Origin: Acidobacteriota bacterium
GTDB lineage: Bacteria; Acidobacteriota; Terriglobia; Terriglobales; Acidobacteriaceae
NCBI GenBank assembly: GCA_013290025.1
Contig: JABCYV010000012.1
Span: 1-39,280 of the forward strand
Direction: 5' to 3'
DNA: 39,280 bases
The position numbers and the translations under genes were made by a program. A model generated the notes under the pieces. It saw only the letters and a program-made list of their open reading frames with translations. It did not search any database and was not told the origin of the DNA. Of the stretch, positions 7,524 to 15,439 are shown in pieces (positions within the stretch are counted from its first letter, which is position 1; the number at the start of each line of letters is the position of its first letter).

Positions 7524-8124
7524 TACCCTCCCCCAGGTACGTCGCCAAACTTCCTAGTTCAGCACCGCGTACGGAGCAGCTGCGCAGCTCCCGGTAGCGA
7601 CATCCACCGCAACCGAGGCTCCGCCGTTGGGATCGGCGTGAATTACACCGTCCTCGGCCGAGCAGAAACGTCGCACGCCGGTCTGGTTATAGCTGAGAGG
7701 CGCCGAGCCAGCCTGGTACAAAACGTTGGCCGCTCCAGCGGCGCCAACCTTGCCCGTGGCGTTGAAGTTATAACCGCTCTTGCCGTTGCCGACCGGGTTG
7801 CCATTATTGGACAGAACACCGTCAATCAAGCAAGCCGCAAGCGGAGTCACAGCTGCGGGGCACACAAAAACTCCAGCGCCCGGCCCGAGGCTGGACATCG
7901 CGGTCGCATAGCCGATGGCGGGATTGCTGGTTTGGTAGGATACTTCGGCGGTGTTGATAGTACGAATCGAGCTGACCGCAGACGACTCGTTAGCTGCGAT
8001 ACGTGCTCGCAGCAGGTTTGGAATAGCAATCGCGGCGATGATAAGAATAATCGCCACCACGATCAACAACTCAATCAGTGAAAAGCCCTTTTGTTTACTC
8101 ATCTCTCGTTTCCCTCTTCTCCAT
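7524..8124. repeat. Direct repeat, copy 2 of the pilin gene duplication
   Basis: This is the partner of 6672-7272, identical over 601 bp apart from one base at 8099. Beyond 8124 the copies diverge after a single-base indel. Confidence 0.95.
7554..8102 (-). CDS. Type IV prepilin-like protein, tandem copy 2
   Basis: The 182-residue product starts MSKQKG^FSLIELL and is otherwise residue-for-residue identical to the copy at 6702-7250, including the four cysteines and the FCSAEDGVIHADP motif. A purine-rich stretch (GAAGAGGG, then GAGAG) precedes the ATG. Its upstream region differs from that of copy 1 but keeps the TTGACA-N5-TGTCAA dyad about 220 bp upstream. Having both copies would raise gene dosage or allow separate regulation of one product (inference). 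Confidence 0.92.
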   Translation of the reverse strand: MSKQKGFSLIELLIVVAIILIIAAIAIPNLLRARIAANESSAVSSIRTINTAEVSYQTSNPAIGYATAMSSLGPGAGVFVCPAAVTPLAACLIDGVLSNNGNPVGNGKSGYNFNATGKVGAAGAANVLYQAGSAPLSYNQTGVRRFCSAEDGVIHADPNGGASVAVDVATGSCAAAPYAVLN

Positions 8125-8323
8125 GATCAGAAATTTTGGTCTCAATAGACCCAATTGCCGAATATGTTCGCATTTTAGCGGCCAGGGTCGTAAGTCACCT
8201 AGGACCATCGCTCCCAGGGTCTAGCTGCTTTGTTTCCAATGATCTCACGATCTTTGGTTACTCAGGTAATTCTGCCCAAATTCATCTTCAAGGGTCAAGC
8301 GTGTCAGATTGTGGCGGGCGGGA

Positions 8324-8340
8324 TTGACAATTTGTGTCAA
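8324..8340. promoter_or_regulatory. Candidate operator dyad TTGACA-ATTTG-TGTCAA, copy 2
   Basis: Perfect 6-bp half-sites are separated by 5 bp. The dyad lies in the divergent region, about 220 bp upstream of the pilin start (8102, minus) and 74 bp upstream of the Rieske oxygenase start (8414, plus), so it could serve either gene. TTGACA alone also resembles a -35 box, but no matching -10 is evident. Confidence 0.4.
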
Positions 8341-8413
8341 TTTGGGACTGGCTCAAATCATAGCCACAACAGAGATCGGCTTACCACTTGTCTTACAATT
8401 GCCGTCTCTCTCC

Positions 8414-9508
8414 ATGAACATCCCCGTCGACGACCTGCGCATCGAGTCTGACATTTCCCGAGCCTGGTCTCTCCCGTCACGCTTTTATACTGACCCGAGT
8501 GTCTTTGCGGCTGAGAAGGAACTTATCCTTGCTCGCACCTGGCAAGTGGTAGGTCACCGCCATCAACTCACAAACCCTGGTGACTTCTTTACTACGGATC
8601 TTCAAGGTGAGCCGTTGCTGTTAGTGCGCGGTGCAAGTAGTGAGCTGCGCGGCTTCTACAACGTCTGCCGACATCGCGCCGGCCCACCCGCTGAGGGCTG
8701 CGGCTCGCGCAAACTGTTTCGCTGCGGATACCACGGGTGGACTTACGGGCTCGATGGAAAGTTGATCAGTGCCACCGAAGTCGACGGCGTGCAGGATTTC
8801 CGTCCCGAAGACTTCGCGCTCAAGCCCGTACGCGCCGAGGAATGGTTCAACCTGATTTTCGTAAACCTCGATCCCAACGCTGGGCCCCTGCTGAAGAGCC
8901 TGGGCGAGCTTCCAAAGCAGGCGCAACGTTTCGGATTCCGGCACATGAAGCTCTTCGAGCGCCGGACATATGAGATGAAGTGCAACTGGAAAACCTACGT
9001 GGATAACTATCTGGAGGGCTACCATCTGCCCAGCGTGCATCCCGGGCTGAATCGCGAAGTGGACTACAACGCGTATACGGTCGAGCCCTACTCCGGTCAC
9101 GTGCGTCAGTTCAGCCCGATTCGCGGAGCCCAACCCGGCGACAGCACACCCCGCCGCTATCAGGAAGCTCGCGACGATTTGACCACGGACTATTTTTGGA
9201 TCTTTCCCAACTGGATGCTGAACTGCTATCCCGACAACGTATCTCTGAATATCGTTCTGCCGCTAGAGACTGAGCGCTCACTGGCCATCTTCGAGTGGTA
9301 TCTCCCGGAGAAAGATCTGGACAGTCAGGCGGCGCAGGACGCGGTCAAATTCAGCGATCAGATTCAGATCGAAGATGTCGCTATCTGCGAAAGGGTGCAG
9401 AAAAACCTGCACTCCCGGAGCTACGCGCGTGGACGTTACAGCGTGAAGCAAGAGAAAGGCGTGCACGCCTTTCACAGGATGTATGCAAGAGCGATGCAGG
9501 ATGCGTGA
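8414..9508 (+). CDS. Rieske non-heme iron oxygenase, catalytic (alpha-type) subunit
   Basis: The chosen start is the ATG at 8414 (MNIPVDDL); upstream in-frame starts would add an unlikely 35-residue tail. The product has 364 residues. The Rieske [2Fe-2S] motif is CRH (Cys85, His87) and CGYH (Cys104, His107). The mononuclear iron site follows as NWKTYVDNYLEGYHLPSVH with His204 and His209 and Asp197 as the likely bridge to the Rieske centre. IQIEDVAICERVQ near the C-terminus is also typical. Family members hydroxylate or demethylate aromatics, choline, carnitine or betaine. No ferredoxin or reductase partner lies next to it, so the substrate is open; the overall look is closest to the choline/glycine-betaine monooxygenase group. 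No clear Shine-Dalgarno is seen. Confidence 0.87.
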   Translation: MNIPVDDLRIESDISRAWSLPSRFYTDPSVFAAEKELILARTWQVVGHRHQLTNPGDFFTTDLQGEPLLLVRGASSELRGFYNVCRHRAGPPAEGCGSRKLFRCGYHGWTYGLDGKLISATEVDGVQDFRPEDFALKPVRAEEWFNLIFVNLDPNAGPLLKSLGELPKQAQRFGFRHMKLFERRTYEMKCNWKTYVDNYLEGYHLPSVHPGLNREVDYNAYTVEPYSGHVRQFSPIRGAQPGDSTPRRYQEARDDLTTDYFWIFPNWMLNCYPDNVSLNIVLPLETERSLAIFEWYLPEKDLDSQAAQDAVKFSDQIQIEDVAICERVQKNLHSRSYARGRYSVKQEKGVHAFHRMYARAMQDA

Positions 9509-9606
9509 AATTACCAGCGGCTGGAATTTTCGGTTCAGGAATTACAAGCGGCCGGAATGCAGCCTTATTCCATCCTTGGCGTTCTTCGCGCCTTCGGAAG
9601 ATCTTC

Positions 9607-10608
9607 TCAAAAGAGTTTTAGCTGCGTCCCGCCCTGGGAGAACACTGGATTCACTCTCGAATCTCGACGATTGTCGTGGCGGATTCCATACTTTTCACGC
9701 AGGCGCGCCATAAGCTGTGAGATCCGCTGCGCGTAAGCCTTCGGCAGAAACGCCCGCTCCTTGTAGCGGCGCTGATAACTTTCGGCGAGATGAGGGAATT
9801 CTTTCTCCAGGAAAGGCAGGAATACGGCGGCCGAGCATGGCTTCAAAAATAGCGGATTAGCGAAGATGTGTTTTCCCCCCGCTTCGGCCGTGGCACGAAC
9901 CACTGCTTCCAAGTTGCGGGGCGAGTCAGTGATACCGGGAAGTACCGGCGCACAACTCACACCGGTGGGAATTCCGGCATCATTCAGTTTGCGTACTGCC
10001 TCCATTCGCAGGTCGGGCCGGGGGGCGCGCGGCTCCAGAATGCGAGCGAGGTCGGCATCCAAAGTGGTGACGGTCACGTTTACTGACAGCCGATTATGTC
10101 TTAACACTTTCTGCAACACGTCGATATCCCGCAACACCAGATTTGATTTTGTGACAATCCCGAGTTCCAGCCCCTGGTGCCGGGCAAATTCTTCCAGGAT
10201 CGTGCGCGTCACCTCATAGCGACGCTCCGCGGGTTGATAAGGATCGGTTGCCGTGCCGATGGCAATGTCCTCTCCTGTTTTTATCTGGCGCAACTCTTGC
10301 CGCAGTAAGTCCGCAGCGTGCTGTTTGACAAAGATCTTCTGCTCGAAGTCGATTCCGTCGCGCATTTCCATGAATTCATGGGTATAGCGTGCGTAGCAGT
10401 ATTTGCAGGCAAATTCGCAGCCCCGGTACGGATTGATCGTCCAGGTGAAAGGCATGCGGACACCCGTGCAGCGATTGAGCAGGGAACGGACGGGCAAGGT
10501 GAAGTATTCGACGTTATGTCCCTGGCGAAGCGAGTCGCCGTCGGCAGCCAGGCGTGCGATGCCTACCAGTTTGGGCTTCGAGTAGGGCAGAAGAGGGGGA
10601 GTAGCCAT
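9607..10608 (-). CDS. Radical SAM protein of the SplB-like (PA0069/Rv2578c) type
   Basis: The protein has 333 residues. The radical SAM cluster motif is CEFACKYC (Cys64, Cys68, Cys71) within TINPYRGCEFACKYCYARYTH. GTATDPYQPAERRYEVTRTIL and GIVTKSNLVLRDIDVL follow, as in proteins often labelled 'DNA repair photolyase' or spore-photoproduct-lyase-like. The family is related to SplB in sequence, but most members have no shown lyase activity, and a non-sporulating host makes spore photoproduct repair unlikely. The substrate is unknown. It stands alone and converges with the Rieske gene. Confidence 0.82.
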   Translation of the reverse strand: MATPPLLPYSKPKLVGIARLAADGDSLRQGHNVEYFTLPVRSLLNRCTGVRMPFTWTINPYRGCEFACKYCYARYTHEFMEMRDGIDFEQKIFVKQHAADLLRQELRQIKTGEDIAIGTATDPYQPAERRYEVTRTILEEFARHQGLELGIVTKSNLVLRDIDVLQKVLRHNRLSVNVTVTTLDADLARILEPRAPRPDLRMEAVRKLNDAGIPTGVSCAPVLPGITDSPRNLEAVVRATAEAGGKHIFANPLFLKPCSAAVFLPFLEKEFPHLAESYQRRYKERAFLPKAYAQRISQLMARLREKYGIRHDNRRDSRVNPVFSQGGTQLKLF

Positions 10609-10788
10609 AAGTCAGTATTCGCTTTTTGTTCGCTATAGCATACATCTCTCAAGTCGAATCCGTCAATAGGCTTCCCACTGCGCCCCTGCAATTGTTTGCA
10701 CAAGGAAATCCTTTGCACGGTCAAGTCGGATGTCAATGCCTTCTTTGTGCTGAGTTGCCCAGATTCCTCGTCCGGAGCGGGTTTTCGG

Positions 10789-10817
10789 TTGACAATTGTT
10801 TCGTGTGAGGCGAGAAT
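10789..10817 (+). promoter_or_regulatory. Candidate sigma-70-type promoter upstream of the secreted ASH-domain protein
   Basis: A perfect TTGACA (10789-10794) is followed after 17 bp by GAGAAT (10812-10817). Just downstream, CTGGGT-GTTTA-ACCCAG can form a 6-bp hairpin in a long leader of about 150 bases before the ATG at 10984. The 10609-10983 gap holds no other feature that I can see. Confidence 0.4.
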
Positions 10818-10983
10818 CCGGAACGACTCTGGGTGTTTAACCCAGTCGCAAACGAGACCTTGGATCCTCTAATCCCCCTCCTCGGGTCTTCCCCACAAGC
10901 AGGGAACGGACAGATCGTTCCTGAAACTCGCTATTGATCTTTGACACGCGGGTGCGTTCGTGTCGGCCCGCCACGGGGTGTGT

Positions 10984-12957
10984 ATGCTTCGCTCTCAACA
11001 ATCGCGGCTTCTGCCACGCACGATTTCCGCCCTCCGTATCGCGTTGCTAATGGGGATGTGTTTGTTCGCCTTAGCGAACACAGCCTGGCCACAACAGGAG
11101 CACTCAGTACCTCAGGCCCTGCCGGCACGACCGATTCACATCGTGCGCATGACCGTGAATCCAGAAGCGCTGAAACCTAACGCACCCATTCCTCTTGCTC
11201 CGGCGGCACACCTGGATTATTACGGCGGACCCGTCGTCTCCAATCTTCAGGTGGTCGTAGTTTTCTGGGGATCCGGCGTAAGTTCGGTGGTTACTGCTGG
11301 CATCGGCGGCTTCTTTCAGGGGATAACCGACAGCACCTACTTCGATCTGCTGAGCGAATACACCACGAATGTCACTCCGATTGGCGGAGGTGCCGGCACG
11401 AACCAGTCAATCGGGCGAGGAAGTTATGGCGGCGAATTTACCATCTCACCGTCGGTTTGTAATGTCACTCCTTGTGTTGTTACTGATGCCCAGGTTCAGG
11501 CGGAAGTGCTGAGCCAGATCAATGCCGCACACCTTCCCACACCGGCGCTCGACAGTAATGGCAAAGTAAATAGTCTGTACATGATTTACTTCCCGCCCGA
11601 CGTAACTATCGACCTAGGCTCGTCTGTCAGCTGCGTGCAGTTCTGCGCCTACCACGGAACTACCAGCAACACCTTCAACTCCAAAAATCTAGCGTACGGG
11701 GTGATGCCCGATTTCGGGGCGCCCTCGGGGTGCAGCGTTGGTTGCGGCGGAGGGACTGAGTTTCAAAACATAACATCGGTTTCGTCACACGAGATGGCCG
11801 AAACAGTCACCGATATCGACGTCGGGATAGCAACGGTCTTTGGTCCGCCCCTGGCATGGTATGATGCAAATTCGAATGACCAGGATGGGGGCGGAGAAAT
11901 TGGAGATATTTGTAACGCCCAGCAATCGGCGGTGACGACTCCGAACGGCACCTACACAGTTCAGCAAATCTGGTCTAACCAATCAGGCGCTTGCGTCAGT
12001 ATTGGCTCGCATCCGACTTTTCAGTTGACTGCCCCGAACTCAGCCACGTCTGGAACGTCTTTCAATTTCACGGTCACAGCAGAGAATCCTGTCGGCAGCA
12101 GCACCGATATCAGTTTTGCCGGCACAGTTCACTTCACCAGCAGTGATCCACAAGCCATCCTTCCCGCCGATTTCACCTTTACGCCTAGCGATCAGGGAAC
12201 CCAAGGTTTTGGTGCGACGCTGAAGACCACAGGCGCACAAACGATTATCGCGACCGACACCGTGAACAACGGAGTCAAGGGTACGGCCACAGTGAACGTT
12301 GGCAATGGGATACTAGGCGCTCTTACTTTCACGCCCACAGCGCTAACTTTCGGCAGCTATGCCACGGGCACTACGAGTGCCGCCAAGAAAGTTACCTTGA
12401 CCAATCTTGCGGGTGGAACGGTCACTATCTCTTCTATCGCGATTACAGGAACCAATCCGGGGGATTTCTCTAAGACCACTACCTGTGGCGGTACGCTGTT
12501 GGTGAACAAATCGTGTACCGTGAGTGTAACTTTCTCTCCCGGAGCACTGGGGGCCAGATCCGCCACCTTGGTAATTACAGACGACGCGAGCAATAGCCCG
12601 CAGCAAGTTCCGCTTTCGGGGAAAGGAGTGCCGCAACTAACGCTCACCCCATCAAGCCTGACCTTCATAGGTACGACTGTGAGCCAAACGAGTGCGGCCA
12701 AGATAATTAAAGTGAAGAATAATCTAAAAACGATGCTGAACTTCTCCGGAACCCCGTTTACGTTCACGGGAGCAGACCCGGGTGATTTTAGCGAGTCGGC
12801 GACCACCTGCGGAGGCACTCTGGCAGCAGGTCAGACCTGTACGGTCAGCATTACATTCACTCCCACTGCTAAAGGAACTCGCACTGCAGCGCTGAACGTG
12901 TCCGATAGTGCCAGCCCGAGTCCGCAGACAGCAAAGTTGTCGGGGACCGGCAAGTAA
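10984..12957 (+). CDS. Secreted EXORDIUM/zincin-like protein with Ig-like and choice-of-anchor-D domains
   Basis: The start is probably the ATG at 10984; a GTG at 10960 would add 8 residues. It encodes about 657 residues with a signal peptide ending near AWPQQ. Residues about 75-340 form a domain that begins YYGGPVVSNLQVVVVFWGS and carries SSHEMAETVTDID (His269, Glu270), AWYD and GEIGDICN. This pattern resembles phosphate-induced/EXORDIUM-type proteins, which carry a zincin-like HExxE...GEIGD core; protease activity is not shown. Residues about 345-445 are an Ig-like domain. Two ASH/choice-of-anchor-D domains of about 105 residues follow (each with LTFTPTALTF/LTLTPSSLTF, GDFS, CGGTL and CTVSxTFxP). 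It is probably extracellular or surface-attached. Confidence 0.75.
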   Translation: MLRSQQSRLLPRTISALRIALLMGMCLFALANTAWPQQEHSVPQALPARPIHIVRMTVNPEALKPNAPIPLAPAAHLDYYGGPVVSNLQVVVVFWGSGVSSVVTAGIGGFFQGITDSTYFDLLSEYTTNVTPIGGGAGTNQSIGRGSYGGEFTISPSVCNVTPCVVTDAQVQAEVLSQINAAHLPTPALDSNGKVNSLYMIYFPPDVTIDLGSSVSCVQFCAYHGTTSNTFNSKNLAYGVMPDFGAPSGCSVGCGGGTEFQNITSVSSHEMAETVTDIDVGIATVFGPPLAWYDANSNDQDGGGEIGDICNAQQSAVTTPNGTYTVQQIWSNQSGACVSIGSHPTFQLTAPNSATSGTSFNFTVTAENPVGSSTDISFAGTVHFTSSDPQAILPADFTFTPSDQGTQGFGATLKTTGAQTIIATDTVNNGVKGTATVNVGNGILGALTFTPTALTFGSYATGTTSAAKKVTLTNLAGGTVTISSIAITGTNPGDFSKTTTCGGTLLVNKSCTVSVTFSPGALGARSATLVITDDASNSPQQVPLSGKGVPQLTLTPSSLTFIGTTVSQTSAAKIIKVKNNLKTMLNFSGTPFTFTGADPGDFSESATTCGGTLAAGQTCTVSITFTPTAKGTRTAALNVSDSASPSPQTAKLSGTGK

Positions 12958-13006
12958 CAGTTGTTCGTCCGGGCTCCCACTGCTGAGGGTAGACCCCAGC
13001 CCATTC

Positions 13007-13948
13007 CTACTGCCCAAAAAATCGGCTAACAAGCACCCAGACGCAAGCCAGGGTCAGAATTGGACCTCCCCAAATGTAAAGAATAGTCTTACCCGCCAGC
13101 TCCTGAACTACATCGCGTTGGCTGCGCCAGGAAATGAAATAGGGATCAACGGTTCGGCCCTTCATCAGCACGACCCGCGGGTGCAAGTCGAATTCCCCGG
13201 ATTTTGTAGACCGACGTGGATTGGTGGAGGCTGGAGGATTAAGTCGTGCCGTTTCCATTCCCGGCAACTCGAAGGCCAACGCAGCTCGACGCTGCAGATC
13301 AGCTGCGGCCTCACTCAAGAATCTGGCATTTTCATGTCCAGATGTACCCGGCGATGACTCGGCGATTTCTTCCCCGGAATTCTCCTGTAGCGTTCCCAGC
13401 GCAAAAAGAGTGTCTTCGGGCCGAATGCAATATTCCTCGAGCGTGACCGGATAGTCAGTTGAAACACCGTGGCGGCCAAGGAAACCGCGCATGTAGTTTG
13501 GAATGGGGGATTGGGAGCTTTCATCGTGGAGCAGCGGAATAAGTTGCATCTCCGCGCCGCGGAGATCGACAAGCAGGCGTCCGGTGCCGTCATCGAGGAA
13601 GAGAGGAGTGCAGAGCATCTCCTCCGCCAGGTTTTTTCCACTGGATCCGCGTGGCGAATCTCCGCTCAGCCTGGCGACTGAACGGTAATAGAAGCATTCC
13701 TCTTCCGACAGCGGCGCAATCAGAGTGTACGGGCCGACCACTTTCCCGCTGACTTCAATGAGCCCGAGTGCCGCGCCGCGGATGGTCGAGCGCGGGATAT
13801 CGAGAATCAGGCGCTTTTGCCGGAGTAGTCCAAAGCCGCGGGCAAAGAGGTAAACGCCAATGCCGACACCCAGCACATACCAGATTGCGGAATCAGCGAT
13901 TCGGGTCAACAGGTTGTCAACGATCGCTGGACTCGATCCGCCGGCCAT
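13007..13948 (-). CDS. GIDE/MUL1-type membrane protein (BAM domain between two TM segments)
   Basis: The protein has 313 residues. There is a TM helix at about 20-40, a central domain, and a second TM at about 287-310 (ILYIWGGPILTLACVWVLV). The central part has GLIEVSGKVVGPYTLIAPLS, ECFYYRS, FLDDGTGRLLVDLRGAEM and the late motif FISWRSQRDVVQEL before the last TM. This order matches the GIDE domain of the eukaryotic mitochondrial ubiquitin ligase MUL1/MAPL, but the C-terminal RING finger is absent, as in other bacterial members. The bacterial function is not known. Its start lies 9 bp after the stop of the inactive M16 gene, so it belongs to the M16 operon. Confidence 0.72.
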   Translation of the reverse strand: MAGGSSPAIVDNLLTRIADSAIWYVLGVGIGVYLFARGFGLLRQKRLILDIPRSTIRGAALGLIEVSGKVVGPYTLIAPLSEEECFYYRSVARLSGDSPRGSSGKNLAEEMLCTPLFLDDGTGRLLVDLRGAEMQLIPLLHDESSQSPIPNYMRGFLGRHGVSTDYPVTLEEYCIRPEDTLFALGTLQENSGEEIAESSPGTSGHENARFLSEAAADLQRRAALAFELPGMETARLNPPASTNPRRSTKSGEFDLHPRVVLMKGRTVDPYFISWRSQRDVVQELAGKTILYIWGGPILTLACVWVLVSRFFGQ

Positions 13949-13957
13949 GATGGTTGG

Positions 13958-15439
13958 CTACTGCGCTGGCTTGACAGCCGGTTTTGCTGCTGGTTCCTGC
14001 GCCTCGCTCGGAGGCGGCGGAATCGAGATGTCTACGTTCGTCACCGGGCCCAGGGACACTAATGGCTTGTCGAAGTCAGATGTATTCCCCACCACCAGCA
14101 CGGCAAGTTGGTCCTTGTGCAGGTATTTGGCTGCCACCCGCGCTACATCCGCCTTTGCAACTTTTTCCACTCCGGCTCGGTACTGTTCCAGAAAATCGGC
14201 GGGATATCCGTAGAACTCGTAGGCCATACGCTCGCGCAGAACTTTTTCCGGCGAATCAAAATTGAACACGAATGAGTTCAAGATGGAATCCTTGGCGCGC
14301 TGAATCTCCTCGTCCCCGATCGGTTGCTTGGCCAGCCTGTCGACCTCGTCATAGAGCGCCTGGATCGACTCCACGGTGGTTTGACTCTTCGTCCCCATCG
14401 ATAGGCGCAAGATGCCGGGATGATCGAAGGCTGAGCCAATTCCTCCGCCTACGCCGTAGGCCAAGCCTTTCTTGGTACGAATGGTTTGGAACAAGCGGGA
14501 GGAAAAGCCTCCGCCAAATGCTTCATTGAAAACCTGCGCCGCATAGTAATCAGGATTGTTGCGTTGAATGCCGAGCGTCACCATGCGAATGTTGCTCTGA
14601 TTCACATCTTCCTTGGGAATCAGATAGTAGCCGGGCTTGGCGGGCTGGAATTTGATCTCCGGTTTCTCAATCGCCGGTCCAGCGGGCCAGGAGCCAAAAG
14701 ACTGGCGAAGTTTGGCTTCCATGGCTGCGGAGTCGAAGTCACCGGCCACACCCAGAATAATGTTATTCGGATGAAGGTGCGCGTGGTGCCAATCGAGCAG
14801 GTCTTGCCGGGTGACGGCAGCGACGGTTTTATATTCCGCAACACGCGCATAGGGACTCTGCGGACCGTAAGCCAATTTGGTCGACTCGCGGGCGGCGATT
14901 CCACCGACATCATCGTTGCGTCGCGAGATGGCGTCAAACAACTCCCGCTGGGCGAGGTCAACCTTTTGTTCCCGGAACTCAGGTGCGCGCAGCAAATCGT
15001 TGAGGACCTTGAACACATCGTCAAAATCCGCTTTCAGGCAGGACCAGCCGATCGTAGTCGAATCCTGGTTGCCTCCCGTCTCTACCTTCGCTGCCCGAAT
15101 TTCGAGGTAGTCGTCCAGTTGATCACCGGTCTGAGACTTTGTGCCGCCAGTGCGCCAGACTTCGCCGTAGATTTCCAGCATCCCAACTTTGTCGGCTGGT
15201 TCCGAACGAGAGCCCCCGCGAATGCGGATGCTGCCATCGATCAGCGGCAGTTCGTGGTCTTCCTGCAGGAAGATCACCAGGCCGTTGGGCAGCTTGATAC
15301 GTTTGGGTTCTTGCGGGTGAAAAGGCGGAAGCGGTGCAACCTTGATCTGATGCCAGTCGGAAGCTTGTGCCGTCGCTGGGGGTGCAGCGGTTATGCAAAA
15401 AAGGACAGCGGCGCAGATGAACGAGACAAGCGGTTTCAT
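13958..15439 (-). CDS. M16 peptidase-like protein, catalytically inactive partner
   Basis: The 493-residue protein has a signal peptide (MKPLVSFICAAVLFCITAAP, cut near ATAQA). Where active M16 enzymes have HxxEH, this chain reads KVGMLEIYGEV (ExxGE, Glu89 to Glu93), so zinc binding is lost. The C-terminal half keeps the substrate-binding pattern TKKGLAYGVGGGIG. This fits the non-catalytic subunit of a heterodimeric M16B enzyme, like alpha-MPP or bacterial SPH2682-type partners. A Pro/Ala/Lys-rich tail ends the protein. Its ATG overlaps the stop of the active subunit by ATGA (15436-15439), which favours equal production of the two. Confidence 0.87.
   Translation of the reverse strand: MKPLVSFICAAVLFCITAAPPATAQASDWHQIKVAPLPPFHPQEPKRIKLPNGLVIFLQEDHELPLIDGSIRIRGGSRSEPADKVGMLEIYGEVWRTGGTKSQTGDQLDDYLEIRAAKVETGGNQDSTTIGWSCLKADFDDVFKVLNDLLRAPEFREQKVDLAQRELFDAISRRNDDVGGIAARESTKLAYGPQSPYARVAEYKTVAAVTRQDLLDWHHAHLHPNNIILGVAGDFDSAAMEAKLRQSFGSWPAGPAIEKPEIKFQPAKPGYYLIPKEDVNQSNIRMVTLGIQRNNPDYYAAQVFNEAFGGGFSSRLFQTIRTKKGLAYGVGGGIGSAFDHPGILRLSMGTKSQTTVESIQALYDEVDRLAKQPIGDEEIQRAKDSILNSFVFNFDSPEKVLRERMAYEFYGYPADFLEQYRAGVEKVAKADVARVAAKYLHKDQLAVLVVGNTSDFDKPLVSLGPVTNVDISIPPPPSEAQEPAAKPAVKPAQ

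Noticed and set aside
7239-8081. Long plus-strand open frame of 280 codons across the pilin region
   Set aside because: It is the antisense of the duplicated pilin genes; its second half repeats the antisense frame of copy 1, and the pilin frames have clear protein motifs.
8301-8413. Upstream in-frame start for the Rieske gene (8309)
   Set aside because: The added 35 residues resemble nothing in the family and would run through the dyad; the ATG at 8414 fits the normal N-terminus.
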